Assembly: GCA_024277285.1 (NCBI GenBank)
Contig: JAJRVM010000380.1
Span: 1 to 6,912 of the forward strand
DNA: 6,912 bases
Direction of reading: 5' to 3'
Source of the DNA: Planctomycetota bacterium
GTDB lineage: Bacteria > Planctomycetota > Planctomycetia > Pirellulales > Pirellulaceae
Shown: piece after piece, positions 1 to 6,331 of the stretch
How the letters are laid out: the number at the start of each line of letters is the position of its first letter
Numbering within the stretch: the stretch's first letter is position 1
Position numbers and translations under genes: made by a program
Notes under the pieces: model-generated
What the model was told of the DNA's origin: nothing
Database searches by the model: none
Seen by the model: only the letters and a program-made list of their open reading frames with translations

Positions 1-294
1 AATTCGTAACAGTTTAGCCGAATGGAGTAATGTCGCTTTCCTGAGACTCCCATGGGCTTGTCCCATGGGTGAAAACGGCTGGTGAGCTACCCGCGATGCC
101 AGCTACTCCCCCCTTTCCTCCCCGCCGCCTTCGGCGGCGGGAAGGAAAGGGGGCGTGGATATGGGGGGGAGATGGGACGTCACGAGTAGCCTACCAATCA
201 TCTTCACCCACCGCACAAGGCGGTGGGGGTCGACCGATGGAAAATGAACTCGAGTGCACGTCCCACTTCAGATGGCTAAACCGTTACGGCAATT
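1..294. repeat. Nested inverted-repeat element (structured RNA or MITE-like DNA)
   Basis: No plausible protein is encoded here. Positions 5-19 are complementary to 274-288 at 14 of 15 positions (mismatch 11/282), and AATT at 1-4 can pair with AATT at 291-294 across a 2-nt bulge (289-290). Inside this closing stem lie a perfect 8-bp hairpin (49-56/62-69, loop CTTGT), a weaker 5-bp stem (78-82/99-103), a 21-bp hairpin with one mismatch (109-129/133-153), and a bulged 15-pair helix (173-180/258-265, 181-183/254-256, 184-187/248-251). The last encloses a 4-bp stem (199-202/236-239) and a perfect 8-bp hairpin (207-214/220-227, loop ACAAG). Such stacking in about 294 nt is unlikely by chance. It could be a multi-branched leader or small RNA, or a non-autonomous mobile element with terminal inverted repeats. 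I recognise no known riboswitch or IS end. The left arm may continue beyond the window edge. Confidence 0.6.
109..153. repeat. 21-bp GC-rich hairpin with TTC loop
   Basis: Arms 109-129 and 133-153 are reverse complements at 20 of 21 positions (mismatch 120/142), separated by the 3-nt loop TTC. One arm is almost all pyrimidine and the other almost all purine. There is no T-run after it on the + strand, so it is not a classical intrinsic terminator, although it could block polymerase or protect an RNA end. It lies within the larger 1-294 element. Confidence 0.8.
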
Positions 295-297
295 CTT

Positions 298-336
298 CTG
301 AGCCCTTGACGGGCTCAGCTACGCAAACTTGGGAGG
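298..336 (+). promoter_or_regulatory. Leader hairpin and Shine-Dalgarno of the DUF1559 gene
   Basis: Positions 298-305 and 311-318 form a perfect 8-bp stem with loop TTGAC. Twelve nucleotides later comes GGGAGG (331-336), a strong Shine-Dalgarno sequence 6 nt before the ATG at 343. The SD decides the start: the in-frame GTG at 340 would leave only 3 nt. Between hairpin and SD lies ACGCAAA (321-327), and before the hairpin GGCAA (288-292). The hairpin is close enough to affect access to the ribosome site, but I see no alternative pairing that clearly sequesters the SD. Confidence 0.55.
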
Positions 337-342
337 CTCGTG

Positions 343-1299
343 ATGAAACTTAGATTTCCTTTCGACAAGCGACGGCCGGAAAACACACCCAGCTTGGTGA
401 GTGAGCGCAAGCATCACGGTGGATTCACATTGGTGGAACTGCTCGTCGTCATTGCCATTATTGGAATTCTCGTAGCGTTGCTGCTGCCAGCTGTTCAGGC
501 AGCGCGCGAGGCGGCACGCCGCATGGCGTGCATAAACAACTTGAGCCAATTGGGATTGGCCATGCAAAACTACGATATGGCTTTTGGAACTTATCCGCCC
601 GGTACAATCAATGATAAAGGTCCCATTAAGAACATACCCGAGGGGTATCACCAGAATTGGATCAGTCAATTGTTGCCCTATTTCGAAGAGCAAGTGGTCT
701 ACAACCACATCGATTTCAATGTCGGTGTCTATGACGAGAAGAACTTACCCGTGCGTCAAGAGCGCATTGCGCTATTGATGTGCCCGTCGCAGGCTATAAG
801 TGATGGGGACGTGTGGCAAACGACTTATGCTGGCTGCCATAACGACGTGGAAGCCCCGATCGATACGGACAACACGGGCGTGTTCGTCTTGAATCGTGCG
901 ATCAGCACCAAGGACATCACCGACGGTACTTCACACACACTGTTTGTCGGCGAGAAGTTTATCGATGGAGAGACCGACCTCGGCTGGATGTCAGGAACGC
1001 GCGCTACGTTGCGCAACACGGGTGCCAAGCTGAATCGCGACAAGAACATGCGCCGCAGGGGCAGATATGGCGGAAGCATCGTTCTGGACGACGAGAACGA
1101 GGAAACTGCGGCTGCGCAAGGTACGCGTGATCCGGTCCTGTTTGTCGGTGGTTTTGCAAGTGCCCACCCCGTCGTGGTCAACTTTCTGTTCGGTGACTCG
1201 CACGTTCAAACGATCGGCGGGTCAATGGACATGGCGGTGTTGCAGCAAATGGCAAATCGTGCCGATGGGAAACTGTTGGGGCGCCGCGGACGCTGGTAA
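343..1299 (+). CDS. DUF1559 domain protein with type IV pilin-like N-terminus
   Basis: The 318-residue product is a pseudopilin-like protein of the DUF1559 (SBP_bac_10) family. After a basic leader of about 27 residues comes the prepilin peptidase site, GG then FTLVELLVV, with cleavage expected between Gly27 and Phe28 and the conserved Glu at +5 (residue 32). A hydrophobic helix runs to about residue 50, ending in LLPAVQAAREAARR. The family-typical NNLSQLGLAMQNYDMAFGTYPPG region follows (split about 65-87). Further on are DGTSHTLFVGE (about 194-204) and the C-terminal HPVVVNFLFGDSHVQ block (about 275-289), matching the family's usual 'FGDGSV' end. Length is normal. By homology it should be inserted in the cytoplasmic membrane and processed by a prepilin peptidase. 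The precise role of DUF1559 proteins is unknown; pilus-like fibres or cell-surface or secretion functions have been suggested. An upstream GTG at 340 is in frame but badly spaced from the SD. The gene stands alone, convergent with the kinase gene. Confidence 0.93.
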   Translation: MKLRFPFDKRRPENTPSLVSERKHHGGFTLVELLVVIAIIGILVALLLPAVQAAREAARRMACINNLSQLGLAMQNYDMAFGTYPPGTINDKGPIKNIPEGYHQNWISQLLPYFEEQVVYNHIDFNVGVYDEKNLPVRQERIALLMCPSQAISDGDVWQTTYAGCHNDVEAPIDTDNTGVFVLNRAISTKDITDGTSHTLFVGEKFIDGETDLGWMSGTRATLRNTGAKLNRDKNMRRRGRYGGSIVLDDENEETAAAQGTRDPVLFVGGFASAHPVVVNFLFGDSHVQTIGGSMDMAVLQQMANRADGKLLGRRGRW

Positions 1300-1485
1300 G
1301 GGACGCCAGGCGACGATCGTGAGATCGGAGCCTCGGGATAAATCGCTCCGCCACAACCACGGCCGAGCGGGAGAAGCGTCGAGACGGTGTCACAACAGGA
1401 GAGAATGAGGCCCGGAGGGCCAAGAACCGGTCGATAATCTTCGGCATTGGAAACCCGTTTCGCCACAACTCGAAGGGCTATGCCA
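1300..1485. other. Intergenic region after the DUF1559 gene
   Basis: I see no gene in this half of the convergent spacer. It contains a 6-bp stem with a 13-nt loop (1326-1331/1345-1350) and a tight 5-bp GC hairpin (1409-1413/1417-1421, loop GGA). Short open frames crossing it on both strands have no family resemblance and no ribosome binding site that stands out. Confidence 0.5.
1326..1350 (+). terminator. Possible terminator hairpin downstream of DUF1559 gene
   Basis: CGGAGC (1326-1331) pairs with GCTCCG (1345-1350) around a 13-nt loop, 27 nt after the stop codon. There is no T-tract following, so this is only a candidate for termination or RNA 3' end stability. Confidence 0.25.
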
Positions 1486-1590
1486 CTAGGCTTCGTCTCA
1501 AACCCCATATTTTTCACCTTGCGTATCGCGCAATCTGCTGAAAATGACCTCGCGTTGCCGCGCAAGAGGGCGTCTTGAGACAAAGCCTAG
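1486..1590. repeat. 105-bp MITE-like element with 16-bp inverted ends
   Basis: CTAGGCTTCGTCTCAA (1486-1501) and TTGAGACAAAGCCTAG (1575-1590) are inverted repeats matching at 15 of 16 positions (mismatch 1494/1582). The outermost four bases on both sides are CTAG. This may be the tip of the inverted repeat, or a 4-bp palindromic target duplication flanking a 97-bp element with 12-bp ends; the two readings cannot be told apart from one copy. The interior (1502-1574) encodes nothing but can form a stem of 1518-1523 with 1561-1566. It sits between two convergent genes and ends 23 bp from the kinase stop codon. A small non-autonomous transposon remnant is the simplest explanation; a long-loop bidirectional termination structure is the alternative. 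Confidence 0.55.
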
Positions 1591-1613
1591 ACAATCCCCC
1601 GTGGGCGTCGCCG

Positions 1614-4600
1614 TTACAGGTTGCTGCGTGCCACGCGGAAGCCGATCGTTGGAGTGTGGTCGCTTGGCAGGCGTTTGTCACGTGCTGCCGAGCGCAGGCG
1701 GTGGGGGGGATCGTCGAACGCGCCGCCACGCACAACGCGCATCACTTTGAAACTTAACAAGCGGTCTCGCAGGTCACCTGACATCGACGGTCGATAGACA
1801 TCTTGGCACCACTCGGCAACATTGCCCAGCATGTCGAACAAGCCGAGATCATTCGGTTTGTACTGCCCCACGGGTTGCAGTGCCGTCACACCTGCCAACG
1901 AAGTAGCGGCATAAGCGCCGAGCCACTCGACATCATCGCCGAAATAACGCGCGGTGGTCGTGCCGGCGCGGCACGCGAATTCCCACTCGGCTTCGGTCGG
2001 CAAGCGGTATCCACGCCGGTCGTTCCAGTTCGGGGCGATTTGCATGCCCGGTCCATATTCGCCGCTGGCATTGGGCAAGTAGCACCACTGATCTTTGGGA
2101 GTCCCTTCTTTGGCGCTGAGCCAATTGCAGTAGGCCGCCGCTTCGTACCAAGTGACTTCGGTTTGCGGGATCGACTCGGCATCGGTACGTGTGGCGACCG
2201 CGTCTTCGGGCGTCTCCTTCGTAGTGCGACGCGCTTTCCCTGTGTCTCGCAGGAACGCCCCAAATTGATTAACCGTTGTTTCGTGGCTGCTCAGGTAGAA
2301 ACTGCGGCGGATTTGCCGGGTCTGTCGGTGTTCGTCTTCGCGACGATCAGCGTCATCAAGCGTGGCTCCCATCAGAAAACTGGTCCATCCTGGTACGGCA
2401 ACCATCGTGTGCCCCAAGGAGTTGACATACCAGCGTCTGTCACCGACAGGAGTGGTCGACCGCAGTTCACTATCGACGCGGTTGAGAGTGACCGTTTGTT
2501 GTAAGCGTGTGAGTGTCCAGTAGGCGGCACCATGGAGGCCTGGATCGGGGGTATTGCGATAAAGCTGCAATAACGGGAATATCTGCGGGTCGTCGCGGCG
2601 CAGGGCGCTGGATCGCGCTGCCTGTTTTTCGGGAGGACCGGCCAATTCGCCTAGGACGAGCATCATGCCGCGTTGGATTCCAACATCCTGCTCCCTTTGC
2701 AGTTGCTCGATCAGTTCCTCGGGATGAACCACGAACGAACTTTGGCCATGAATCACCTCGGTTCGCTGGGTCGGGTCCACGCTGGGACGCAGCAAGGACC
2801 AGACGTGCGCGTCCATTCCCATCGCCAGCCAGGCAAACGAACTCCGAGCGCGGAACTTGATCGCCAGGCGGTGTGCCAAGTCTGCCGTCCTGCCACCGGC
2901 CAGCAAGACGGTTGCCAACAACGCGGCAACTACCAGCAGCGTGCGCGTCTGGTGCCGTGTGGCCGCTTTCATCAAGCGTCGCTGATCGGTCGTCCAGCGA
3001 CTTGGACGCGTAAAGAACCGAATCGAAATGTACTCCAGCAGCGAAGGCAATTGACGCCGTTCACGCCGGTCGTTCCAAAGCCGCGCCCGTTCGGCAAGAC
3101 GCAGCTCCGTTCGTCCCCTGCGGGTCGATTTTTGTTTGGCGGTCAGCCATTGCCGCAAAGCGGGAACCAAGTAGTCGTGTGTCAGTTGATAGTAACGATA
3201 GCCTGGTGCCGTTCTGAGGTCATGCGTGTCGATGGAATCAAGGTCCATGGGCGTTAGCAGGCGTGTCTCGCCGTCGAGGATTCGCATCAACTCCTTGAAC
3301 TGGCCGGGATGCACGCCATAGCCACTGATATCAAGCAGTTCACTGTTGGAGCAGATACGCCCGCGAATATCGGATCCACGATCAGGCAGCAGGGCACCGA
3401 GCACGGAACGGACCGCGTCCTGATGGATACGATAACGTGGGTTGGCGGTCCTGGCACTGAACGTCTCGTCCAGAAAAGCAACTCCCACTCCTTCCGCACC
3501 GCCCACTTCACGCAAAGTCTCCGGCGTCCACGCTCGGTTCTTTACCATCTCGGCGAACAATGCCAAACGCACGGGAATGACACGCTCCTCGCTGGCCAGC
3601 CCTTTGATCGCATGTTTGAGGAACGTCTTCTGCGGTGTTGCCATCGCGTGCAAGTCGTCCGGCAACTGGCCGAAGGCACGCCCGAACTCGGCAAGCACCT
3701 TGCTTGCGTGGTTGGTATCGAACAGATCGACCAAAGCCGAATTGAAACCCTGCACCAATTCAACTTCCAATTCGGCCATGAACCGCCCAACCGCAAGCCA
3801 GAAATCATCGCGCACCATCAGCAGGCAGATCAGGTGTTGGCCGTCACACTGCCGCAAAGCGGCAAGCAACTCGCGACGGTCCTTTGCTTTGCGCCCGTGC
3901 AGCCATTGTTCGAATTGATCGATCACGACCAGCAGTTTCTCGTTCTTGCGCAAGCCACGGCCGCGTCGAATCGCTGCCAGCGATTCGGTCAAGCCAGCGT
4001 CGTCGGCACAATCCGGGAATTGGTGTGCCAATCGGTTCCGCAACCGCTGGTGCGTGTCATCACCGTTAGCCTCGATGTAGATCGAGCGGATTTTTGGGGA
4101 AAGACGGGGCAGCAAGCCAGCTTGTATCAGCGACGATTTGCCGCAACCCGATGGGCCGTAGAGGAGTCCCACGGCAAACGTCGAGCCTGGATCGGGGGCT
4201 TCGATACGGTTCTTCCATTGGCGAATCGACTCGGGTACGCCATCTCGATCACGAGGCCCGGGCACCAGACGAAGGTAATACTCGGCATCGTTCGCGTCGA
4301 AACTGCGCAGCCCGCGCGGAATGATCCTCGGACTCGGCAGTTCAAGTTCGGAAAACTCGCCCGACACGGCGGTCGCGGCCGGTCCGTGGTTGTTGTCCGC
4401 GAGGTCGGCGGCTTGGTCAAACCAGTGTCGCACGTCCTCGATGAAATGGGTGGCAGTGGTATACCGGTCGGCGGCACGTTTGGCGATTGCTTTCGCGCAG
4501 ATTCGCTCAAGTTCCTCGGGGATCGAATCATCCCAATGTCGCAGCGGCACGGGATCCTCCCACAACACCTGCTCCAATAACTCGTCGTACGTTTCCGCCT

Positions 4601-5549
4601 GAAACGGTTTCTTGCCAGTCAACAATTCGTAAAGCACAACTCCCAGGCTGAAGATGTCCGAGCGTGCGTCGACTCGATGGGCTTCGCCGCGCGCCTGTTC
4701 CGGGCTCATGTAGCCGGGCGTGCCGGCATAGCTGCTGCCGCTGTGCGAATCGCATTGGGTCAGTGCCAAGCCAAAGTCGACCACGAACGGACGCCCTATC
4801 GCGTCCAATAAAATATTGGCCGGTTTGATGTCGCGGTGCACCAACCCTTTTGAATGAGCATACTGTAATGCATCGGCAACAATCAGGACGATGTGAACCG
4901 CCTCGGTGTGCGGCAGCCGAGCGCGTTTGAGTCGGTCGGAGAGGTTTTCGCCGCGGATCAGCTTGGACACGACATAGCAGTGTCCGTCGCGTGTGCGGCC
5001 AACATCGTAAACCGGCACGATAGCCGGGTGGTCCAAAGCGGCCACGATGCGTGCTTCCGCCCAATAGGCTTCCATCTGGTCTGGATCGGTACCACGGCGC
5101 CGATAAGGGACTTTCACAGCCACATCGCGCTGCAGTTCTTCATCCTTCGCTTGATAGACACGTGCGAACCCACCCTCACCCAACATGCCAAGCACGCGGT
5201 AGCGGCCGATGGTCGAGAATTCCTCCAGTAGATCCTTCGAGCCTGGCGAATCGGGATCGAAATCGTCCGTTTCCGACCCGAGTTTACAGCGCCGTGATGA
5301 ATCAGCTTCGAGTCGCTGCAAGATGGCGGCGTATTGTCGTTGCTCGGCACCTTCGATCGCCAGGTCGATACGGCGCAGCTTAGCCAACTCGTCGGCCAGT
5401 TCGGGAAGCAGGCTCGGATGCGAGCCAATCACCTGCTCGTCCGCAATCGATTCACCGGCAGCGCGGCGGCGCACCACTTCGAATACCACACGGCGAATCG
5501 CGCGCTCGTGGTCGTTCGCTTGACGACGATTCGATGAGGTGGTGGACAT
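1614..5549 (-). CDS. Membrane Ser/Thr kinase–STAND NTPase–FGE-sulfatase-like fusion protein
   Basis: The 1311-residue product is a multidomain signalling protein. Residues 20-65 carry the N-terminal 'ESIADEQVIGSHPSLLPEL' type segment seen in planctomycete kinases. A complete Hanks-type kinase follows (about 117-376): glycine loop GEGGFARV 124-131, Lys146, Glu165, HRD 238-240, Lys242/Asn245, DFG 258-260, GTPGYMSPE 276-284, Asp298 and Arg362, so it should be active. Next is a STAND-type NTPase (nSTAND1-like, about 408-800) with Walker A GPSGCGKSS 465-473, Walker B LLVVIDQFEQ 539-548 and the winged-helix end YYQLTHDYLVPALRQWL. One membrane helix lies at about 870-886, after a basic stretch, suggesting that the C-terminus is outside the cytoplasm. 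A HEAT-like helical segment (about 905-1020) precedes a full FGE-sulfatase/SUMF1-like C-type-lectin-fold domain (about 1044-1309: YRLPTEAEWEFACRAG 1181-1196, LGNVAEWC 1241-1248, RGGAF 1274-1278, IGFRVAR 1302-1308). The catalytic cysteine pair of true FGE is absent after RGGAF (DDPPHRLRS instead), so oxidation of sulfatase cysteines is unlikely and binding or sensing is more plausible. ATG at 5549 is the only sensible start but lacks a clear Shine-Dalgarno. It lies 167 bp downstream of the sigma factor gene. Confidence 0.93.
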   Translation of the reverse strand: MSTTSSNRRQANDHERAIRRVVFEVVRRRAAGESIADEQVIGSHPSLLPELADELAKLRRIDLAIEGAEQRQYAAILQRLEADSSRRCKLGSETDDFDPDSPGSKDLLEEFSTIGRYRVLGMLGEGGFARVYQAKDEELQRDVAVKVPYRRRGTDPDQMEAYWAEARIVAALDHPAIVPVYDVGRTRDGHCYVVSKLIRGENLSDRLKRARLPHTEAVHIVLIVADALQYAHSKGLVHRDIKPANILLDAIGRPFVVDFGLALTQCDSHSGSSYAGTPGYMSPEQARGEAHRVDARSDIFSLGVVLYELLTGKKPFQAETYDELLEQVLWEDPVPLRHWDDSIPEELERICAKAIAKRAADRYTTATHFIEDVRHWFDQAADLADNNHGPAATAVSGEFSELELPSPRIIPRGLRSFDANDAEYYLRLVPGPRDRDGVPESIRQWKNRIEAPDPGSTFAVGLLYGPSGCGKSSLIQAGLLPRLSPKIRSIYIEANGDDTHQRLRNRLAHQFPDCADDAGLTESLAAIRRGRGLRKNEKLLVVIDQFEQWLHGRKAKDRRELLAALRQCDGQHLICLLMVRDDFWLAVGRFMAELEVELVQGFNSALVDLFDTNHASKVLAEFGRAFGQLPDDLHAMATPQKTFLKHAIKGLASEERVIPVRLALFAEMVKNRAWTPETLREVGGAEGVGVAFLDETFSARTANPRYRIHQDAVRSVLGALLPDRGSDIRGRICSNSELLDISGYGVHPGQFKELMRILDGETRLLTPMDLDSIDTHDLRTAPGYRYYQLTHDYLVPALRQWLTAKQKSTRRGRTELRLAERARLWNDRRERRQLPSLLEYISIRFFTRPSRWTTDQRRLMKAATRHQTRTLLVVAALLATVLLAGGRTADLAHRLAIKFRARSSFAWLAMGMDAHVWSLLRPSVDPTQRTEVIHGQSSFVVHPEELIEQLQREQDVGIQRGMMLVLGELAGPPEKQAARSSALRRDDPQIFPLLQLYRNTPDPGLHGAAYWTLTRLQQTVTLNRVDSELRSTTPVGDRRWYVNSLGHTMVAVPGWTSFLMGATLDDADRREDEHRQTRQIRRSFYLSSHETTVNQFGAFLRDTGKARRTTKETPEDAVATRTDAESIPQTEVTWYEAAAYCNWLSAKEGTPKDQWCYLPNASGEYGPGMQIAPNWNDRRGYRLPTEAEWEFACRAGTTTARYFGDDVEWLGAYAATSLAGVTALQPVGQYKPNDLGLFDMLGNVAEWCQDVYRPSMSGDLRDRLLSFKVMRVVRGGAFDDPPHRLRSAARDKRLPSDHTPTIGFRVARSNL

Positions 5550-5716
5550 GTGATTGCCAGACTGTTTCCAGAGGGCCCTCGCTGGACGCTCAATGTATTG
5601 CCGCCGCTAAGGCGACGCTCGCGTTTGACGATCACTGGTAAAGATCACGATTCTTGCGATTGCGCAGCCAGTGTCACTCGATGCAGGAAACGCGATCGTT
5701 ATCCTTGAGCTATCCC
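5550..5716. promoter_or_regulatory. Sigma–kinase spacer with a 10-bp palindrome
   Basis: This 167-bp spacer lies between the sigma factor stop and the kinase start, both on the minus strand. It includes a perfect 10-bp palindrome, GAGGGCCCTC (5571-5580), which begins 21 bp upstream of the kinase ATG, and a direct repeat of GATCAC (5630-5635 and 5643-5648). The palindrome could be an operator for a dimeric regulator or a short RNA structure in the leader. No convincing -35/-10 pair is visible, so the kinase may be co-transcribed with the sigma gene or use an unrecognised promoter. Near the start codon there is no good Shine-Dalgarno. Confidence 0.3.
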
Positions 5717-6319
5717 TTAGGTGCTGAAGTAAAGTGACGTCCGTCCCATGACCGCGCGCAGGTTCTTTCTGGCCCGAAAACAAAGGCCTCGCACACCATC
5801 TTTCGAACGCCCCGTGGCCGTTGCGATTTCGTCAAGCGTTTGCCCCAGGAAGTAACGCCGGTGCAACACGTCCTGCTGATCTTCAGGCAACCGGCCCATG
5901 GCTGATCTCATGTTGCGAACACTCTCGCCAAGCGCCGCGCGCCGACTCGGCGAGCTGTTGGTTCCCAGCAAGCGATTAATCGGTGGCGACACGGCACTAT
6001 CCACAGCCATTCGTTCGCGATGTTCGCGTCGTCGTCGCTTCTCGGCATCACGCAGTAGATTCTCGGCGATGGTCTTCAGCCACCCACGCAGTGCTCCGTC
6101 GTGGCGCGGTTCGAAGGTGTTGACCGCCTGCGCGGCGCGCACAAACGTCTGTTGCAAAATATCCTCGGCGCGGATCAAACCTTGCAAGTCTTTCGAGATT
6201 CGCGACTCGATGTGCCGATTCAATGCATCGTAATGCACCAGCAGCAATTGCGCCAACGAAGCGCGATCGCCCGCAATGGCAGCGCGAATCAATTCCGACT
6301 CGGATTCAACGGCCGACAT
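5717..6319 (-). CDS. Sigma-70 family (ECF-like) RNA polymerase sigma factor
   Basis: The 200-residue protein has the two-domain layout of ECF sigma factors. Region 2 spans about 22-100, including region 2.2 AEDILQQTFVRA (51-62) and the 2.3/2.4 helix GWLKTIAENLLRDAEKRRRREH (79-100, promoter -10 melting and recognition). A linker of about 35 residues leads to region 4 (about 131-190) with LPEDQQDVLHRRYFLGQTLDEIA (144-166) and a helix-turn-helix ending in KDGVRGLCFRARKNL for -35 recognition. It would direct core RNA polymerase to a specific set of promoters. I chose ATG at 6319 because AGGTG lies 7 nt before it; a longer in-frame version from a GTG at 6379 adds 20 residues not typical of the family. 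No anti-sigma gene is adjacent; instead the next gene on the same strand is the kinase, a pairing common in planctomycetes. Two usually acidic positions of region 2.2 are Arg50 and Gln57 here. Confidence 0.92.
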   Translation of the reverse strand: MSAVESESELIRAAIAGDRASLAQLLLVHYDALNRHIESRISKDLQGLIRAEDILQQTFVRAAQAVNTFEPRHDGALRGWLKTIAENLLRDAEKRRRREHRERMAVDSAVSPPINRLLGTNSSPSRRAALGESVRNMRSAMGRLPEDQQDVLHRRYFLGQTLDEIATATGRSKDGVRGLCFRARKNLRAVMGRTSLYFST

Positions 6320-6326
6320 GAATAAG

Positions 6327-6331
6327 CACCT
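6327..6331 (-). promoter_or_regulatory. Ribosome binding site of the sigma factor gene
   Basis: On the minus strand these bases read AGGTG, 7 nt from the ATG at 6319. This is the best Shine-Dalgarno match in the region and is why the shorter start is preferred over the GTG at 6379. Confidence 0.65.

Noticed and set aside
1..294. Group II intron or a known riboswitch (TPP, SAM, cobalamin, fluoride, c-di-AMP)
   Set aside because: No intron boundary or domain V-like hairpin and none of the conserved core strings of these riboswitches could be found by eye.
69..353. 94-codon open frame in the 5' leader
   Set aside because: It runs straight through the hairpins, its translation is low-complexity Pro/Arg/Gly, and it overlaps the well-supported DUF1559 start.
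1486..1745. Diversity-generating retroelement: an FGE/C-type-lectin C-terminus with an inverted repeat just after the stop codon
   Set aside because: No second copy of the C-terminal coding segment (template repeat) and no reverse transcriptase are present, the C-terminus is not rich in AAY codons, and the inverted repeat has a 73-nt loop unlike the short hairpins of these systems.
3309..4580. 423-codon open frame on the + strand
   Set aside because: It lies wholly antisense to the kinase gene, whose NTPase and kinase motifs are unmistakable on the other strand; it is a codon-bias shadow.
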